Below are positions 51,144 through 59,481 of a DNA stretch of 64,000 bases, piece after piece (positions within the stretch are counted from its first letter, which is position 1; each line of letters opens with the position of its first letter). The notes under the pieces were generated by a model. The model saw nothing but the letters and a program-made list of their open reading frames with translations. It did no database searches and had not been told where the DNA came from. Source of the DNA: Dickeya zeae NCPPB 2538. GTDB taxonomy: Bacteria; Pseudomonadota; Gammaproteobacteria; Enterobacterales; Enterobacteriaceae. A program made the translations under genes and the position numbers. The DNA is taken from positions 288,403-352,402 of the forward strand of contig NZ_CM001977.1 in NCBI RefSeq assembly GCF_000406165.1, in the 5' to 3' direction.

Positions 51144-52130
51144 TTATACCACACCTGCGCGCAGCATATCGTGCATGTGGACAATCCCCAGCAGGCGATC
51201 GCCCTCTGCGACCAGCAGCGAGGTAATATGGCGGGACTGCATCAGATTCAGGGCATCCACCGCCAGGGTTTGCGGTGTCACCCGAATACCACCGCGCGTC
51301 ATCACATCGGCGATACCCGCGCTGTTAAGGTCGATATTCATATCGAACACCCGGCGCAAGTCACCGTCGGTGAAAATGCCTTCGATGCGATCATCCGGAC
51401 CGCAAATGACCGTCATCCCCAGATTTTTGCGGGTAATCTCCAGCAGGGCGTCGCGCAGTGAGGCGTCTTGACCGACACGGGGGATCTCGTCGCCAGTGTG
51501 CATGATATCGTTGATTCGCAACAGCAGTTTGCGACCGAGTGCGCCGCCGGGGTGTGACAATGCAAAGTCTTCAGCCGTAAAGCCGCGCGCTTTCAATAGC
51601 GCCACTGCCAGCGCATCGCCCATCACCAGGGTCGCGGTGGTACTGGAGGTCGGTGCCAGACCCAGCGGGCAGGCTTCCTGGGAGACGTGGACGCAAAGAT
51701 GGATATCGGCGGCTTTCGCCATGGTGCTTTCCGGGTTACCGGTCATGCAGATAAGACACACTTGCAGGCGTTTTAACACCGGGATGAGCGCCAGAATCTC
51801 ATGAGATTCACCCGAGTTGGAAATAGCGATCACAATGTCTTGCGCGGTGATCATCCCCAAATCACCGTGGCTGGCTTCGCCGGGGTGAACAAAAAAAGCG
51901 GGAGTGCCAGTACTGGCAAAGGTCGCGGCCATCTTGCAACCAATATGACCGGATTTACCCATGCCCATCACCACGACTTTGCCGTGGCAGTAAAACATTT
52001 TCTCGCAGGCGCGGGAGAAATTGTGGTCAATGTACTGGTCCAACTGCGCGAGGCTGTCGCGCTCGATGGATAAAACCTGCCGACCCGCACTCTGGAAGTC
52101 GAAACCCGGTTGTAACTCGAAATGTGACAT
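51144..52130 (-). CDS. kdsD: D-arabinose 5-phosphate isomerase KdsD
   Basis: Converts ribulose 5-phosphate to arabinose 5-phosphate for KDO synthesis. The ATG at 52130 (MSHFELQPGFDFQ) gives 328 residues, the E. coli length; the ATG at 52139 has the ribosome binding site directly against it and is unlikely. It has an N-terminal SIS domain (VVMGMGKSGHIGCKMAATFASTGTPAFF, SNSGESHEILAL) and two C-terminal CBS domains. It is between yrbG and kdsC. Confidence 0.98.
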   Translation of the reverse strand: MSHFELQPGFDFQSAGRQVLSIERDSLAQLDQYIDHNFSRACEKMFYCHGKVVVMGMGKSGHIGCKMAATFASTGTPAFFVHPGEASHGDLGMITAQDIVIAISNSGESHEILALIPVLKRLQVCLICMTGNPESTMAKAADIHLCVHVSQEACPLGLAPTSSTTATLVMGDALAVALLKARGFTAEDFALSHPGGALGRKLLLRINDIMHTGDEIPRVGQDASLRDALLEITRKNLGMTVICGPDDRIEGIFTDGDLRRVFDMNIDLNSAGIADVMTRGGIRVTPQTLAVDALNLMQSRHITSLLVAEGDRLLGIVHMHDMLRAGVV

Positions 52131-52160
52131 GTAAAACATCCTGCGTTGCCAATGCTCTGG

Positions 52161-53123
52161 CTATGAGAACAAGAACAGCACCGAAAGGTACGCGATGAAC
52201 GCACACAACAACAATGCGCCAGCACCCTGACCGATGCGCCGTTTCTGGCGGAGACAGAGAACCGTCAGGAGCGCGCTGACCCCCAGCATCACCCAGTAAT
52301 CGCGCGTAAACGCGAGCGGATTGACCGCGCCAGGGGACAAGAGAGCGGGCACGCCCAGCACTATCACGATATTAAAGATATTCGAACCAATCAGGTTACC
52401 GAGCGCGATGTCGTCTTCTTTCTTTAGTGTGCCGACGATAGCGGTCGCCAATTCCGGCAGACTGGTGCCGACGGCCAACACGGTGAGCCCAATGGTCAGT
52501 TCGCTGATATTAAAGTAATTAGCGATAACTGTGGCGTTATCGATCACAATACGCGCCGACATCGGCAGAATAATCAGGCCGAGTAGCAACCATAACAACG
52601 CCACGGTTTGGTTGTTCTCTCTGGGCAACTCAGCCATTTGTTCGCGTGTCAGGCTGTCGTCACCACGACGTTGAGCGGCGTGAGCCATACGTAACATCAA
52701 CAGGATACAACCGCAGGCGGTCAGCAGCAGGATCACGCCGTCCAAGCGGCTGAGAAAACTGTCATGCAGCAGAACACCACACAACAGCGTGACCACCAGC
52801 ATTGGTGGGAGTTCCTGACGCAGCAGCGTGGAATGCAATGTCAGCGGGCGGATTAGCACGGCGCTGCCGAGGATTAACAGGATGTTGGCAATATTCGACC
52901 CTAATACATTGCCTACCGCCATGTCGGTCTGATGGTTGAGCGCTGCGGTAACCGAGACCATCAATTCGGGTAGCGAGGTCCCCATACCCACGATCGTCAT
53001 GCCGATAATCATCGGCGGTACACCCAATGTACGCGCCAGTACAGCCGCGCCATACACCACTCGGTCGGCGCCATAAACCAGTAACACTAAACCAACAATT
53101 AACAGTACTGTCGCAAAAAGCAT
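52161..53123 (-). CDS. yrbG: Calcium/sodium antiporter family protein YrbG
   Basis: Inner-membrane cation/Ca2+ exchanger of the CaCA family. The 320 residues have about ten hydrophobic segments and two inverted alpha repeats: GMGTSLPELMVSVTAALNHQTDMAVGNVLGSNIANIL near residues 46-83 and AVGTSLPELATAIVGTLKKEDDIALGNLIGSNIFNI near 215-250. The gene starts the yrbG-kdsD-kdsC-lptCAB run, an order kept in enterobacteria. The true ion in vivo is uncertain. Confidence 0.95.
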   Translation of the reverse strand: MLFATVLLIVGLVLLVYGADRVVYGAAVLARTLGVPPMIIGMTIVGMGTSLPELMVSVTAALNHQTDMAVGNVLGSNIANILLILGSAVLIRPLTLHSTLLRQELPPMLVVTLLCGVLLHDSFLSRLDGVILLLTACGCILLMLRMAHAAQRRGDDSLTREQMAELPRENNQTVALLWLLLGLIILPMSARIVIDNATVIANYFNISELTIGLTVLAVGTSLPELATAIVGTLKKEDDIALGNLIGSNIFNIVIVLGVPALLSPGAVNPLAFTRDYWVMLGVSALLTVLCLRQKRRIGQGAGALLLCAFIAYLSVLFLFS

Positions 53124-53140
53124 GCAGCGTCCTTTATTCA

Positions 53141-53169
53141 GGTATAATCACCGGTTTATTGGCGCACAA
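53141..53169 (-). promoter_or_regulatory. Predicted sigma-70 promoter of the yrbG-kdsDC-lpt run
   Basis: On the minus strand TTGTGC (53169-53164) and TATACC (53146-53141) are separated by 17 bases, about 18 bases before the yrbG ATG. Both boxes are only fair matches. Confidence 0.4.
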
Positions 53170-53401
53170 ACCAGCATTTCTGGACGAATAATAAGCAAAA
53201 CCGCCATTTTTCCTCGTTGGCGCTAATTCTGACTGCGCAGGGCGAAAAAGTAAAACCAATGGCAATTTTGGTCACGAACCGGTGTCCTGATTCTGTAACA
53301 GTGAACAGCCAGCGTAACACTCTGAAAGACGATTTCAGGGCGTAACGGTGCGAAAATGTGAAAACGGGCGGTCACAGTGGGTGATCGTTGAGGAATAGAC
53401 C

Positions 53402-54208
53402 ATGAACCACGAAAATCTGGTAGAAATTCGCGGGCTCAGTTTCCGGCGAGGCAGCAGGCCGATTTTTTCGGATGTCTCGCTGAATGTGCCAAAGCAAAAA
53501 ATTACGGCCATCATGGGGCCGTCCGGCATCGGTAAAACCACGCTGTTACGGCTGATTGGCGGTCAACTGCAACCAGACAGCGGTGAAATCTGGTTCGACG
53601 GGGAAAATATTCCGACACTTTCCCGTTCCCGTTTGTATGAAACACGTAAGAAAATGAGCATGTTGTTTCAGTCCGGTGCGTTATTTACCGACCTGAATGT
53701 GTTCGACAATGTTGCCTGGCCGCTACGGGAACATACGCGTCTGCCTGAACCGTTGCTGCAAAGCACGGTGATGATGAAGCTGGAAGCGGTGGGGTTGCGC
53801 GGTGCGGCACAACTGATGCCGTCAGAACTGTCGGGCGGTATGGCAAGGCGTGCAGCACTGGCGCGTGCGATTGCGCTGGATCCGCAACTGATTATGTTTG
53901 ATGAGCCTTTCGTTGGCCAGGACCCGATCACGATGGGGGTGCTGGTGAAGCTCATCGATGAATTAAATCACGCGCTTGGCGTGACCTGTATCGTGGTGTC
54001 TCACGATGTGCCGGAAGTGCTGAGTATCGCCGATCATGCCTACATTATTGCCGATCAGCGTGTCGTGGCACAGGGCGCACCGGCTGAACTGCAGCAGAAT
54101 GACGATCCGCGTGTCAGGCAGTTTCTCGATGGCATTGCCGATGGCCCGGTACCGTTCCGCTATCCGGCGGGCGATTACCAGCGTGGGCTGTTAGGTTTGG
54201 GGGAGTAA
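53402..54208 (+). CDS. mlaF: Phospholipid ABC transporter ATP-binding protein MlaF
   Basis: ATPase of the MlaFEDB complex, which moves phospholipids between the inner membrane and MlaC and keeps outer-membrane asymmetry. The 268 residues carry Walker A GPSGIGKTT near 40, signature ELSGGMARRAALARAI near 140, and Walker B LIMFDEPFVGQDP near 163. A GAGGAA box precedes the ATG. First gene of mlaFEDCB, divergent from yrbG. Confidence 0.99.
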   Translation: MNHENLVEIRGLSFRRGSRPIFSDVSLNVPKQKITAIMGPSGIGKTTLLRLIGGQLQPDSGEIWFDGENIPTLSRSRLYETRKKMSMLFQSGALFTDLNVFDNVAWPLREHTRLPEPLLQSTVMMKLEAVGLRGAAQLMPSELSGGMARRAALARAIALDPQLIMFDEPFVGQDPITMGVLVKLIDELNHALGVTCIVVSHDVPEVLSIADHAYIIADQRVVAQGAPAELQQNDDPRVRQFLDGIADGPVPFRYPAGDYQRGLLGLGE

Positions 54209-54215
54209 GTAATTC

Positions 54216-54998
54216 ATGCTAGTACAGGCATTAGCGTCGCTAGGACGTGTTGGCATCCAGGTTTGTGCCTCTTTCGGGCGTGCCGGGCTGATGTTGTTCA
54301 ATGCGCTGGTGGGCAAGCCGGAACCGGCCAGACAGTGGCCGCTGTTGCGTAAGCAACTCTATAGCGTTGGCGTGCAATCATTGCTGATCATTATGGTATC
54401 CGGCGTGTTTATCGGCATGGTATTGGGTCTGCAGGGCTATCTGGTTCTGACCACCTACAGTGCGGAAGCCAGCCTGGGCATGATGGTGGCGCTGTCATTG
54501 TTACGTGAGCTGGGGCCGGTGGTGACGGCGTTGTTGTTCGCCGGGCGTGCCGGTTCTGCCCTGACGGCGGAAATCGGACTGATGAAGGCGACCGAGCAGT
54601 TATCCAGTATGGAAATGATGGCGGTAGACCCGTTGCGCCGTGTCGTCGCGCCGCGGTTTTGGGCCGGGGTAATTTCCATGCCTTTGCTGACGGTGATTTT
54701 TGTCGCCGTTGGTATTTGGGGCGGCGCACTGGTTGGCGTGGACTGGAAAGGAATCGACGGTGGTTTTTTCTGGTCGGCGATGCAAAACGCGGTGGAATGG
54801 CAGAAAGATCTACTTAACTGTGTGATTAAGAGCCTGGTGTTTGCCATTACCGTTACCTGGATTGCGCTGTTTAACGGTTATGACGCGATTCCGACGTCAG
54901 AAGGCATCAGCCGCGCGACGACCCGCACGGTGGTGCACTCGTCGCTGGCGGTACTGGGATTGGATTTTGTGCTGACGGCACTGATGTTTGGGAAATAA
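54216..54998 (+). CDS. mlaE: Phospholipid ABC transporter permease MlaE
   Basis: Inner-membrane permease of the Mla system. The 260 residues have five or six hydrophobic segments and the MlaE/YrbE phrases GVFIGMVLGLQGYLVL, LLRELGPVVTALLFAGRAGSALTAEIG and MKATEQLSSMEMMAVDPLRR. It starts seven bases after mlaF, and mlaD begins four bases after its stop. Confidence 0.98.
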   Translation: MLVQALASLGRVGIQVCASFGRAGLMLFNALVGKPEPARQWPLLRKQLYSVGVQSLLIIMVSGVFIGMVLGLQGYLVLTTYSAEASLGMMVALSLLRELGPVVTALLFAGRAGSALTAEIGLMKATEQLSSMEMMAVDPLRRVVAPRFWAGVISMPLLTVIFVAVGIWGGALVGVDWKGIDGGFFWSAMQNAVEWQKDLLNCVIKSLVFAITVTWIALFNGYDAIPTSEGISRATTRTVVHSSLAVLGLDFVLTALMFGK

Positions 54999-55002
54999 GT
55001 CG

Positions 55003-55602
55003 ATGCAAACAAAGAAACATGAAATAGGGGTTGGCGTGTTCATGCTGATCGCACTGTGCGCCATCATCTTTTTATGCCTGAAGGTGGCGGACCTGAAATC
55101 GCTCGGGCAACAGCAGACTTACCGTTTGTATGCCACGTTCGACAATATTGGCGGCCTCAAGGTGCGTTCGCCGGTAAAAGTCGGCGGTGTGGTGATTGGC
55201 CGTGTCGTGGATATTTCGCTGGATACCAAGACCTATCTGCCGCGGGTAGCGATGGATATCGATAAGCGCTACAACCACATTCCGGATACCAGCTCGCTGG
55301 CGGTTCGTACTTCCGGTCTGCTGGGGGAACAGTATCTGGCGTTGAATATTGGTTTTGAAGACGAGGACATGGGCACCTCGATTCTGCAGGACGGCGGGAC
55401 TATTCAGGATACCAAGCCTGCTATGGTTCTGGAGGATCTTATCGGTCAATTCCTATATAAGAGCGGTGGCAACAATACTGACAATGCCAGCCAGAATAAT
55501 GCGAATCAGGGGCATACCGAACCGACCGCGCCTAAACCGGCCGAGAAAAACGGTGATGCGGCAAAACCTGAAGCCAGCGAAAAACCGGCCCAACAGCCTT
55601 GA
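55003..55602 (+). CDS. mlaD: Phospholipid-binding MCE protein MlaD
   Basis: Inner-membrane anchored MCE-domain protein that forms a hexamer over MlaE. The start at 55003 (MQTKKHEIGVGVFM) is the family start; 199 residues. One N-terminal membrane helix (about 8-27) precedes the MCE domain (YRLYATFDNIGGLKVRSPVKVGGVVIGRV). The C-terminal 45 residues are low-complexity, rich in Asn, Pro, Lys and Glu, longer than in E. coli MlaD. The mlaC ATG follows after 11 bases. Confidence 0.98.
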   Translation: MQTKKHEIGVGVFMLIALCAIIFLCLKVADLKSLGQQQTYRLYATFDNIGGLKVRSPVKVGGVVIGRVVDISLDTKTYLPRVAMDIDKRYNHIPDTSSLAVRTSGLLGEQYLALNIGFEDEDMGTSILQDGGTIQDTKPAMVLEDLIGQFLYKSGGNNTDNASQNNANQGHTEPTAPKPAEKNGDAAKPEASEKPAQQP

Positions 55603-55613
55603 GAGGACACAGC

Positions 55614-56246
55614 ATGTTAAAACGTTTATTGATGGTGGCTTTGTTGGTGGTGGCCCCGTTTGTCAGTGCAGCGGATCAAACTAATCCTTACAGCCTGATG
55701 CGCGATGCGGCGCAGAAAACGTTTGATCGTCTTAAAAACGAACAGTCGCATATTCAGCAGGACCCTAACTATCTGCGCACCGTGGTACGTGAAGAACTGC
55801 TGCCTTACGTGCAGATAAAATACGCTGGTGCGCTGGTGCTGGGGCAGTATTACAAGAGTGCCACGCCAGAACAGCGCGAAGCCTATTTCACGGCGTTTGG
55901 ATCGTATCTGGAGCAAGCCTACGGTCAGGCGCTGGCGTCTTACCATGGACAGACTTACGAGATAGCGCCGGAACAACCACTGGGCAACGCCGAGATTGTG
56001 TCTATCCGCGTCACTATTATTGACAATGGTGGTCGTCCGCCGATTCGACTGGACTTTCAGTGGCGTAAAAACACCAAAACCGGCTACTGGCAGGCTTATG
56101 ACATGATCGCCGAAGGGGTGAGCATGATTACCACCAAGCAGAACGAATGGGCTTCCACGTTGCGCCAGAGTGGCGTTGATGGGTTGACGAAGCAACTGCA
56201 AGCGGCGGCTCAGCAGCCGATTACGTTGGATCAGAAAAATGGCTGA
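55614..56246 (+). CDS. mlaC: Periplasmic phospholipid-binding protein MlaC
   Basis: Soluble shuttle that carries phospholipid between MlaFEDB and MlaA-porin complexes. The ATG at 55614 follows an AGAGGA box and gives a 210-residue precursor with signal peptide MLKRLLMVALLVVAPFVSA. The MlaC/Ttg2D domain follows (NPYSLMRDAAQKTFDRLKNEQSHIQQDPNYLRTVVREELLPYV). It overlaps mlaB by eight bases. Confidence 0.98.
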   Translation: MLKRLLMVALLVVAPFVSAADQTNPYSLMRDAAQKTFDRLKNEQSHIQQDPNYLRTVVREELLPYVQIKYAGALVLGQYYKSATPEQREAYFTAFGSYLEQAYGQALASYHGQTYEIAPEQPLGNAEIVSIRVTIIDNGGRPPIRLDFQWRKNTKTGYWQAYDMIAEGVSMITTKQNEWASTLRQSGVDGLTKQLQAAAQQPITLDQKNG

Positions 56247-56532
56247 TGCACTGCAGTGGCGGCAGGCTGACGGCACACTGTATCTGGAAGGCTGCTTGGA
56301 TCGGAACAGTTTACTGCCGCTCTGGCAACAGCGGGATGCGTTACTGGCAGGTAGCCGTGTGCTGGATGTCGGCCAGGTTGAGCGTGTGGATTCTGCGGGA
56401 CTGGCCCTGTTGGTGCATTTTTATCACCAGCAGGAGCAGCAGGGAACGCCGATGACGATTACCGGTGCCAGTGAGCGACTGCGTACGTTGATTCAACTGT
56501 ATAACCTGAATGAAATCATTCCAGTCCATTGA
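56239..56532 (+). CDS. mlaB: STAS-domain protein MlaB
   Basis: Cytoplasmic STAS-domain subunit that supports MlaF activity in the MlaFEDB complex. The 97 residues have the typical STAS segment RVLDVGQVERVDSAGLALLVHFYHQQ, including the conserved SAG loop at about residues 50-55. Overlaps mlaC by eight bases; a terminator follows. Confidence 0.97.
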   Translation: MADALQWRQADGTLYLEGCLDRNSLLPLWQQRDALLAGSRVLDVGQVERVDSAGLALLVHFYHQQEQQGTPMTITGASERLRTLIQLYNLNEIIPVH

Positions 56533-56567
56533 GTCGACCTGTCGCCGTGAGTTTTTATGATTAAGGT

Positions 56568-56604
56568 TCCCCCTTGTCGCCTGTGCGCAAGGGGGATTTC
56601 TTTT
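56568..56604 (+). terminator. mla operon terminator
   Basis: A nine-base stem (56568-56576 with 56588-56596) followed by a U-rich tail (TTTCTTTTG), 35 bases after the mlaB stop. It separates mla from ibaG-murA. Confidence 0.85.
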
Positions 56605-56675
56605 GTTTAAGATAGCGACAGATTCATCTAAGATACCACCCTGTTTATCATCCCCCTGACGTAGAATCGAGAGCA

Positions 56676-56930
56676 ATGGAAAACGACGAAATTAAAGACG
56701 TGCTGATGAAAGCGCTGGCGCTTGAAGATGCGCATGTGTCTGGCGACGGCAGCCACTTCCAGGTCATTGTGATAGGTGAGTTGTTCAAGGGTATGAGCCG
56801 CGTAAAACAGCAGCAGGCGGTCTATGCGCCGCTGATGGAATACATCGCGGATAATCGCATTCATGCGTTGTCGATCAAGGCTTATACCCCTGAAGAGTGG
56901 CAACGCGACCGTAAACTAAGCGGTCTGTAA
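56676..56930 (+). CDS. ibaG: BolA family iron-metabolism protein IbaG (YrbA)
   Basis: Small BolA-like protein that can bind Fe-S clusters with monothiol glutaredoxin. The 84 residues have the BolA core GDGSHFQVIVIGELFKGMSRVKQQQAVYAPLMEYI with the conserved His that could bind iron, and the C-terminal IHALSIKAYTPEEW. It is directly upstream of murA (53-base gap), the conserved yrbA-murA pair. Confidence 0.97.
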   Translation: MENDEIKDVLMKALALEDAHVSGDGSHFQVIVIGELFKGMSRVKQQQAVYAPLMEYIADNRIHALSIKAYTPEEWQRDRKLSGL

Positions 56931-56983
56931 GTTAGCGGCCATCCGGCCATGCTATTGAGTCTGAATATTGAGAAATCGTCACT

Positions 56984-58246
56984 ATGGATAAATTTCGTGT
57001 GCAGGGGCCAACCCGGCTCGCTGGTGAAGTTACTATTTCCGGCGCAAAAAACGCCGCCCTGCCTATCCTGTTCGCTGCCCTGCTGGCTGAAGAGCCGGTA
57101 GAAATTCAAAACGTTCCCAAACTGCGTGATATCGACACCACCATGAAGTTACTGAGCCAATTAGGCGCTCGTGTTGAGCGCAATGGTTCTGTGCATGTCG
57201 ATGCCAGTTCGGTGAATGTGTTCTGTGCGCCGTATGACCTGGTGAAAACCATGCGTGCTTCTATCTGGGCATTGGGCCCGCTGGTGGCACGTTTTGGGCA
57301 AGGGCAAGTGTCGCTGCCGGGTGGTTGTGCTATTGGTGCCCGTCCGGTCGATTTGCACATTAATGGCCTGGAGCAGCTTGGCGCGCACATCACGCTGGAA
57401 GAAGGGTATGTGAAGGCGACGGTTGATGGTCGGCTGAAAGGTGCACACATCGTGATGGACAAAGTCAGCGTTGGTGCGACGGTGACCATCATGAGCGCTG
57501 CCACACTGGCGGTGGGTAAAACTATCATTGAGAACGCCGCGCGCGAGCCTGAGATTGTCGATACGGCGAACTTCCTGAATACGCTGGGTGCCAAAATCAG
57601 TGGCGCGGGTAGCGATAAGATCGTGATCGACGGTGTGGATCGTCTGGGCGGCGGGGTATACCGCGTACTGCCAGACCGTATTGAGACCGGCACGTTTTTG
57701 GTCGCGGCGGCGGTCTCCGGCGGCAAGGTCGTATGCCGTCACACCCGTCCGGATACGCTGGATGCGGTGTTGTCCAAACTGCGTGAAGCGGGTGCTGACA
57801 TCGAAATTGGCGACGACTGGATCAGCCTGGATATGCATGGCCGTCGGCCGAAAGCCGTGAATGTGCGTACCGCTCCGCATCCGGGGTTCCCGACCGATAT
57901 GCAGGCGCAGTTCAGCCTGTTGAATCTGGTGGCGGAAGGTACTGGCGTTATCACCGAAACCATTTTCGAAAACCGCTTTATGCACATCCCTGAACTGATT
58001 CGTATGGGAGCACAGGCGGAAATCGAGAGCAACACCGTGATTTGTCATGGCGTCAGCCACCTCTCCGGTGCACAGGTGATGGCAACTGACCTGCGAGCGT
58101 CAGCCAGTCTGGTGCTGGCGGGGTGTCTTGCACAAGGCACGACGCTGGTAGACCGCATCTATCATATTGATCGCGGCTATGAGCGTATCGAAGATAAGTT
58201 GCGTGCGTTGGGTGCCAATATTGAGCGCGTGAGCGCTAACGACTAA
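56984..58246 (+). CDS. murA: UDP-N-acetylglucosamine 1-carboxyvinyltransferase MurA
   Basis: First committed step of peptidoglycan synthesis: adds enolpyruvate from PEP to UDP-GlcNAc; target of fosfomycin. The 420 residues have the catalytic Cys115 in SLPGGCAIGARPVDLH (fosfomycin-sensitive form). Other EPSP-synthase-fold phrases include ISGAKNAALPILFAALL at the start. The ribosome binding site is weak. Convergent with degS. Confidence 0.99.
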   Translation: MDKFRVQGPTRLAGEVTISGAKNAALPILFAALLAEEPVEIQNVPKLRDIDTTMKLLSQLGARVERNGSVHVDASSVNVFCAPYDLVKTMRASIWALGPLVARFGQGQVSLPGGCAIGARPVDLHINGLEQLGAHITLEEGYVKATVDGRLKGAHIVMDKVSVGATVTIMSAATLAVGKTIIENAAREPEIVDTANFLNTLGAKISGAGSDKIVIDGVDRLGGGVYRVLPDRIETGTFLVAAAVSGGKVVCRHTRPDTLDAVLSKLREAGADIEIGDDWISLDMHGRRPKAVNVRTAPHPGFPTDMQAQFSLLNLVAEGTGVITETIFENRFMHIPELIRMGAQAEIESNTVICHGVSHLSGAQVMATDLRASASLVLAGCLAQGTTLVDRIYHIDRGYERIEDKLRALGANIERVSAND

Positions 58247-58255
58247 TCGTTATAG

Positions 58256-58288
58256 CCGGGTGCTCTGCGATCGCATCACCCGGTTATT
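58256..58288. terminator. murA terminator
   Basis: A seven-base stem (58256-58262 with 58277-58283) and a short U-rich tail directly after the murA stop, in the convergent gap with degS. Confidence 0.6.
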
Positions 58289-58326
58289 GCATCCACGGTT
58301 ATTACATCAGGCGTACCCGGCGCGAT

Positions 58327-59394
58327 TTAATCGCTGGGTGGATGTTCCTGAATCGTGATATTCAGTTTTATTTCCTGATTATCACGGGAAATAACGACAG
58401 GAATCACCGAACCGGGCCGAATCTCCGCCACCTGATCCATGGTTTCTATTACGGAACGTGCGGGTTTGTTGTTCACTTCCAGCAGTAAGTCACCTTTTTT
58501 AATCCCTGCTTTGTCCGCTGGTCCACCCGCATCGACCTCGTTGACGACGATACCTTGCAACCGCTCAAGGCCAGTGACTTGATTGCCCAGCCGTTCGCGT
58601 TGTGCCCCCCGGATACCGAAATAACCCCGAATCACGCGTCCATCGCGGATAAGTTTATTCATGATCTTGGTCGCCAGCGCGACGGGAATAGCAAAACCGA
58701 TACCTTCTGGTGTGCCGCCATCGTCGCTTTTATCAAATGACAAGGTATTGATGCCAACCAGCTCGCCGAGTGTATTAACCAGCGCGCCACCTGAGTTGCC
58801 GTGGTTGATAGAAGCGTCAGTTTGCAGAAAATTCTGTCGGCCGGACGCGCTTAATCCTACCCGACCGGTAGCACTGATAATCCCCTGAGTCACCGTCTGA
58901 CCAAGGTTGTAGGGATTGCCAATCGCCATGACGACATCGCCGACATGGAATACCCGTTTCGGGTTGATGGGGATTTCAGGCAGATTCGCGCCTTCGATTT
59001 TTAGTACGGCGAGGTCAGTCAGGCTATCTGAACCTACCAGCAGCGCTTCGAAAATGCGGCCATCCTGCAAGGTGACCACAATTTGTTCGGCATTGTTGAT
59101 CACATGCTTGTTGGTGAGAATATATCCTTTGCTGTTCATGAGAACGCCAGATCCCAGCGTGCGGATATTTAATTCGTTTTTGGCAGCAGGATCGTTGCCC
59201 TGATTGTATACGTTCACCACGGCGGGAGCCGCACGGCGCACCCCCTGATAATAGCTGACCGGAGTTTCCTGGCTACTATCGCTATTGGACTGGAGCCGCC
59301 ATCCCTGACTGGAGCGTAGCGTCGGAATAGCCAATAACAGAATACCGGCGACGATGACACCGAACAGCGCCGAACGTAACAGTTTGGTTAGCAT
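58327..59394 (-). CDS. degS: Inner-membrane serine protease DegS
   Basis: Site-1 protease that senses misfolded outer-membrane proteins and cuts RseA to release sigma-E. The 355 residues (same as E. coli) have one N-terminal membrane helix (about 5-25), a trypsin-like domain with catalytic His in LTNKHVINN, Asp in DLAVLKIE and Ser in HGNSGGAL, and one PDZ domain (about 255-350). It follows degQ with a terminator hairpin between them, suggesting a separate promoter. Confidence 0.98.
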   Translation of the reverse strand: MLTKLLRSALFGVIVAGILLLAIPTLRSSQGWRLQSNSDSSQETPVSYYQGVRRAAPAVVNVYNQGNDPAAKNELNIRTLGSGVLMNSKGYILTNKHVINNAEQIVVTLQDGRIFEALLVGSDSLTDLAVLKIEGANLPEIPINPKRVFHVGDVVMAIGNPYNLGQTVTQGIISATGRVGLSASGRQNFLQTDASINHGNSGGALVNTLGELVGINTLSFDKSDDGGTPEGIGFAIPVALATKIMNKLIRDGRVIRGYFGIRGAQRERLGNQVTGLERLQGIVVNEVDAGGPADKAGIKKGDLLLEVNNKPARSVIETMDQVAEIRPGSVIPVVISRDNQEIKLNITIQEHPPSD

Positions 59395-59443
59395 GAGCGT
59401 TTTGGGTGTAAAAGAAGGTTGAATCGCAGAATATCAGAGAAGG

Positions 59444-59475
59444 GTGGACACCGCATCGCGCGGTGTCCACTTTTT
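59444..59475 (-). terminator. degQ-degS intergenic hairpin
   Basis: An eleven-base perfect stem (59444-59454 with 59460-59470) between degQ and degS. The better U tract is on the plus strand; on the minus strand the tail is only partly U-rich, so it may attenuate degQ transcripts. Confidence 0.6.
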
Positions 59476-59481
59476 CATAGC

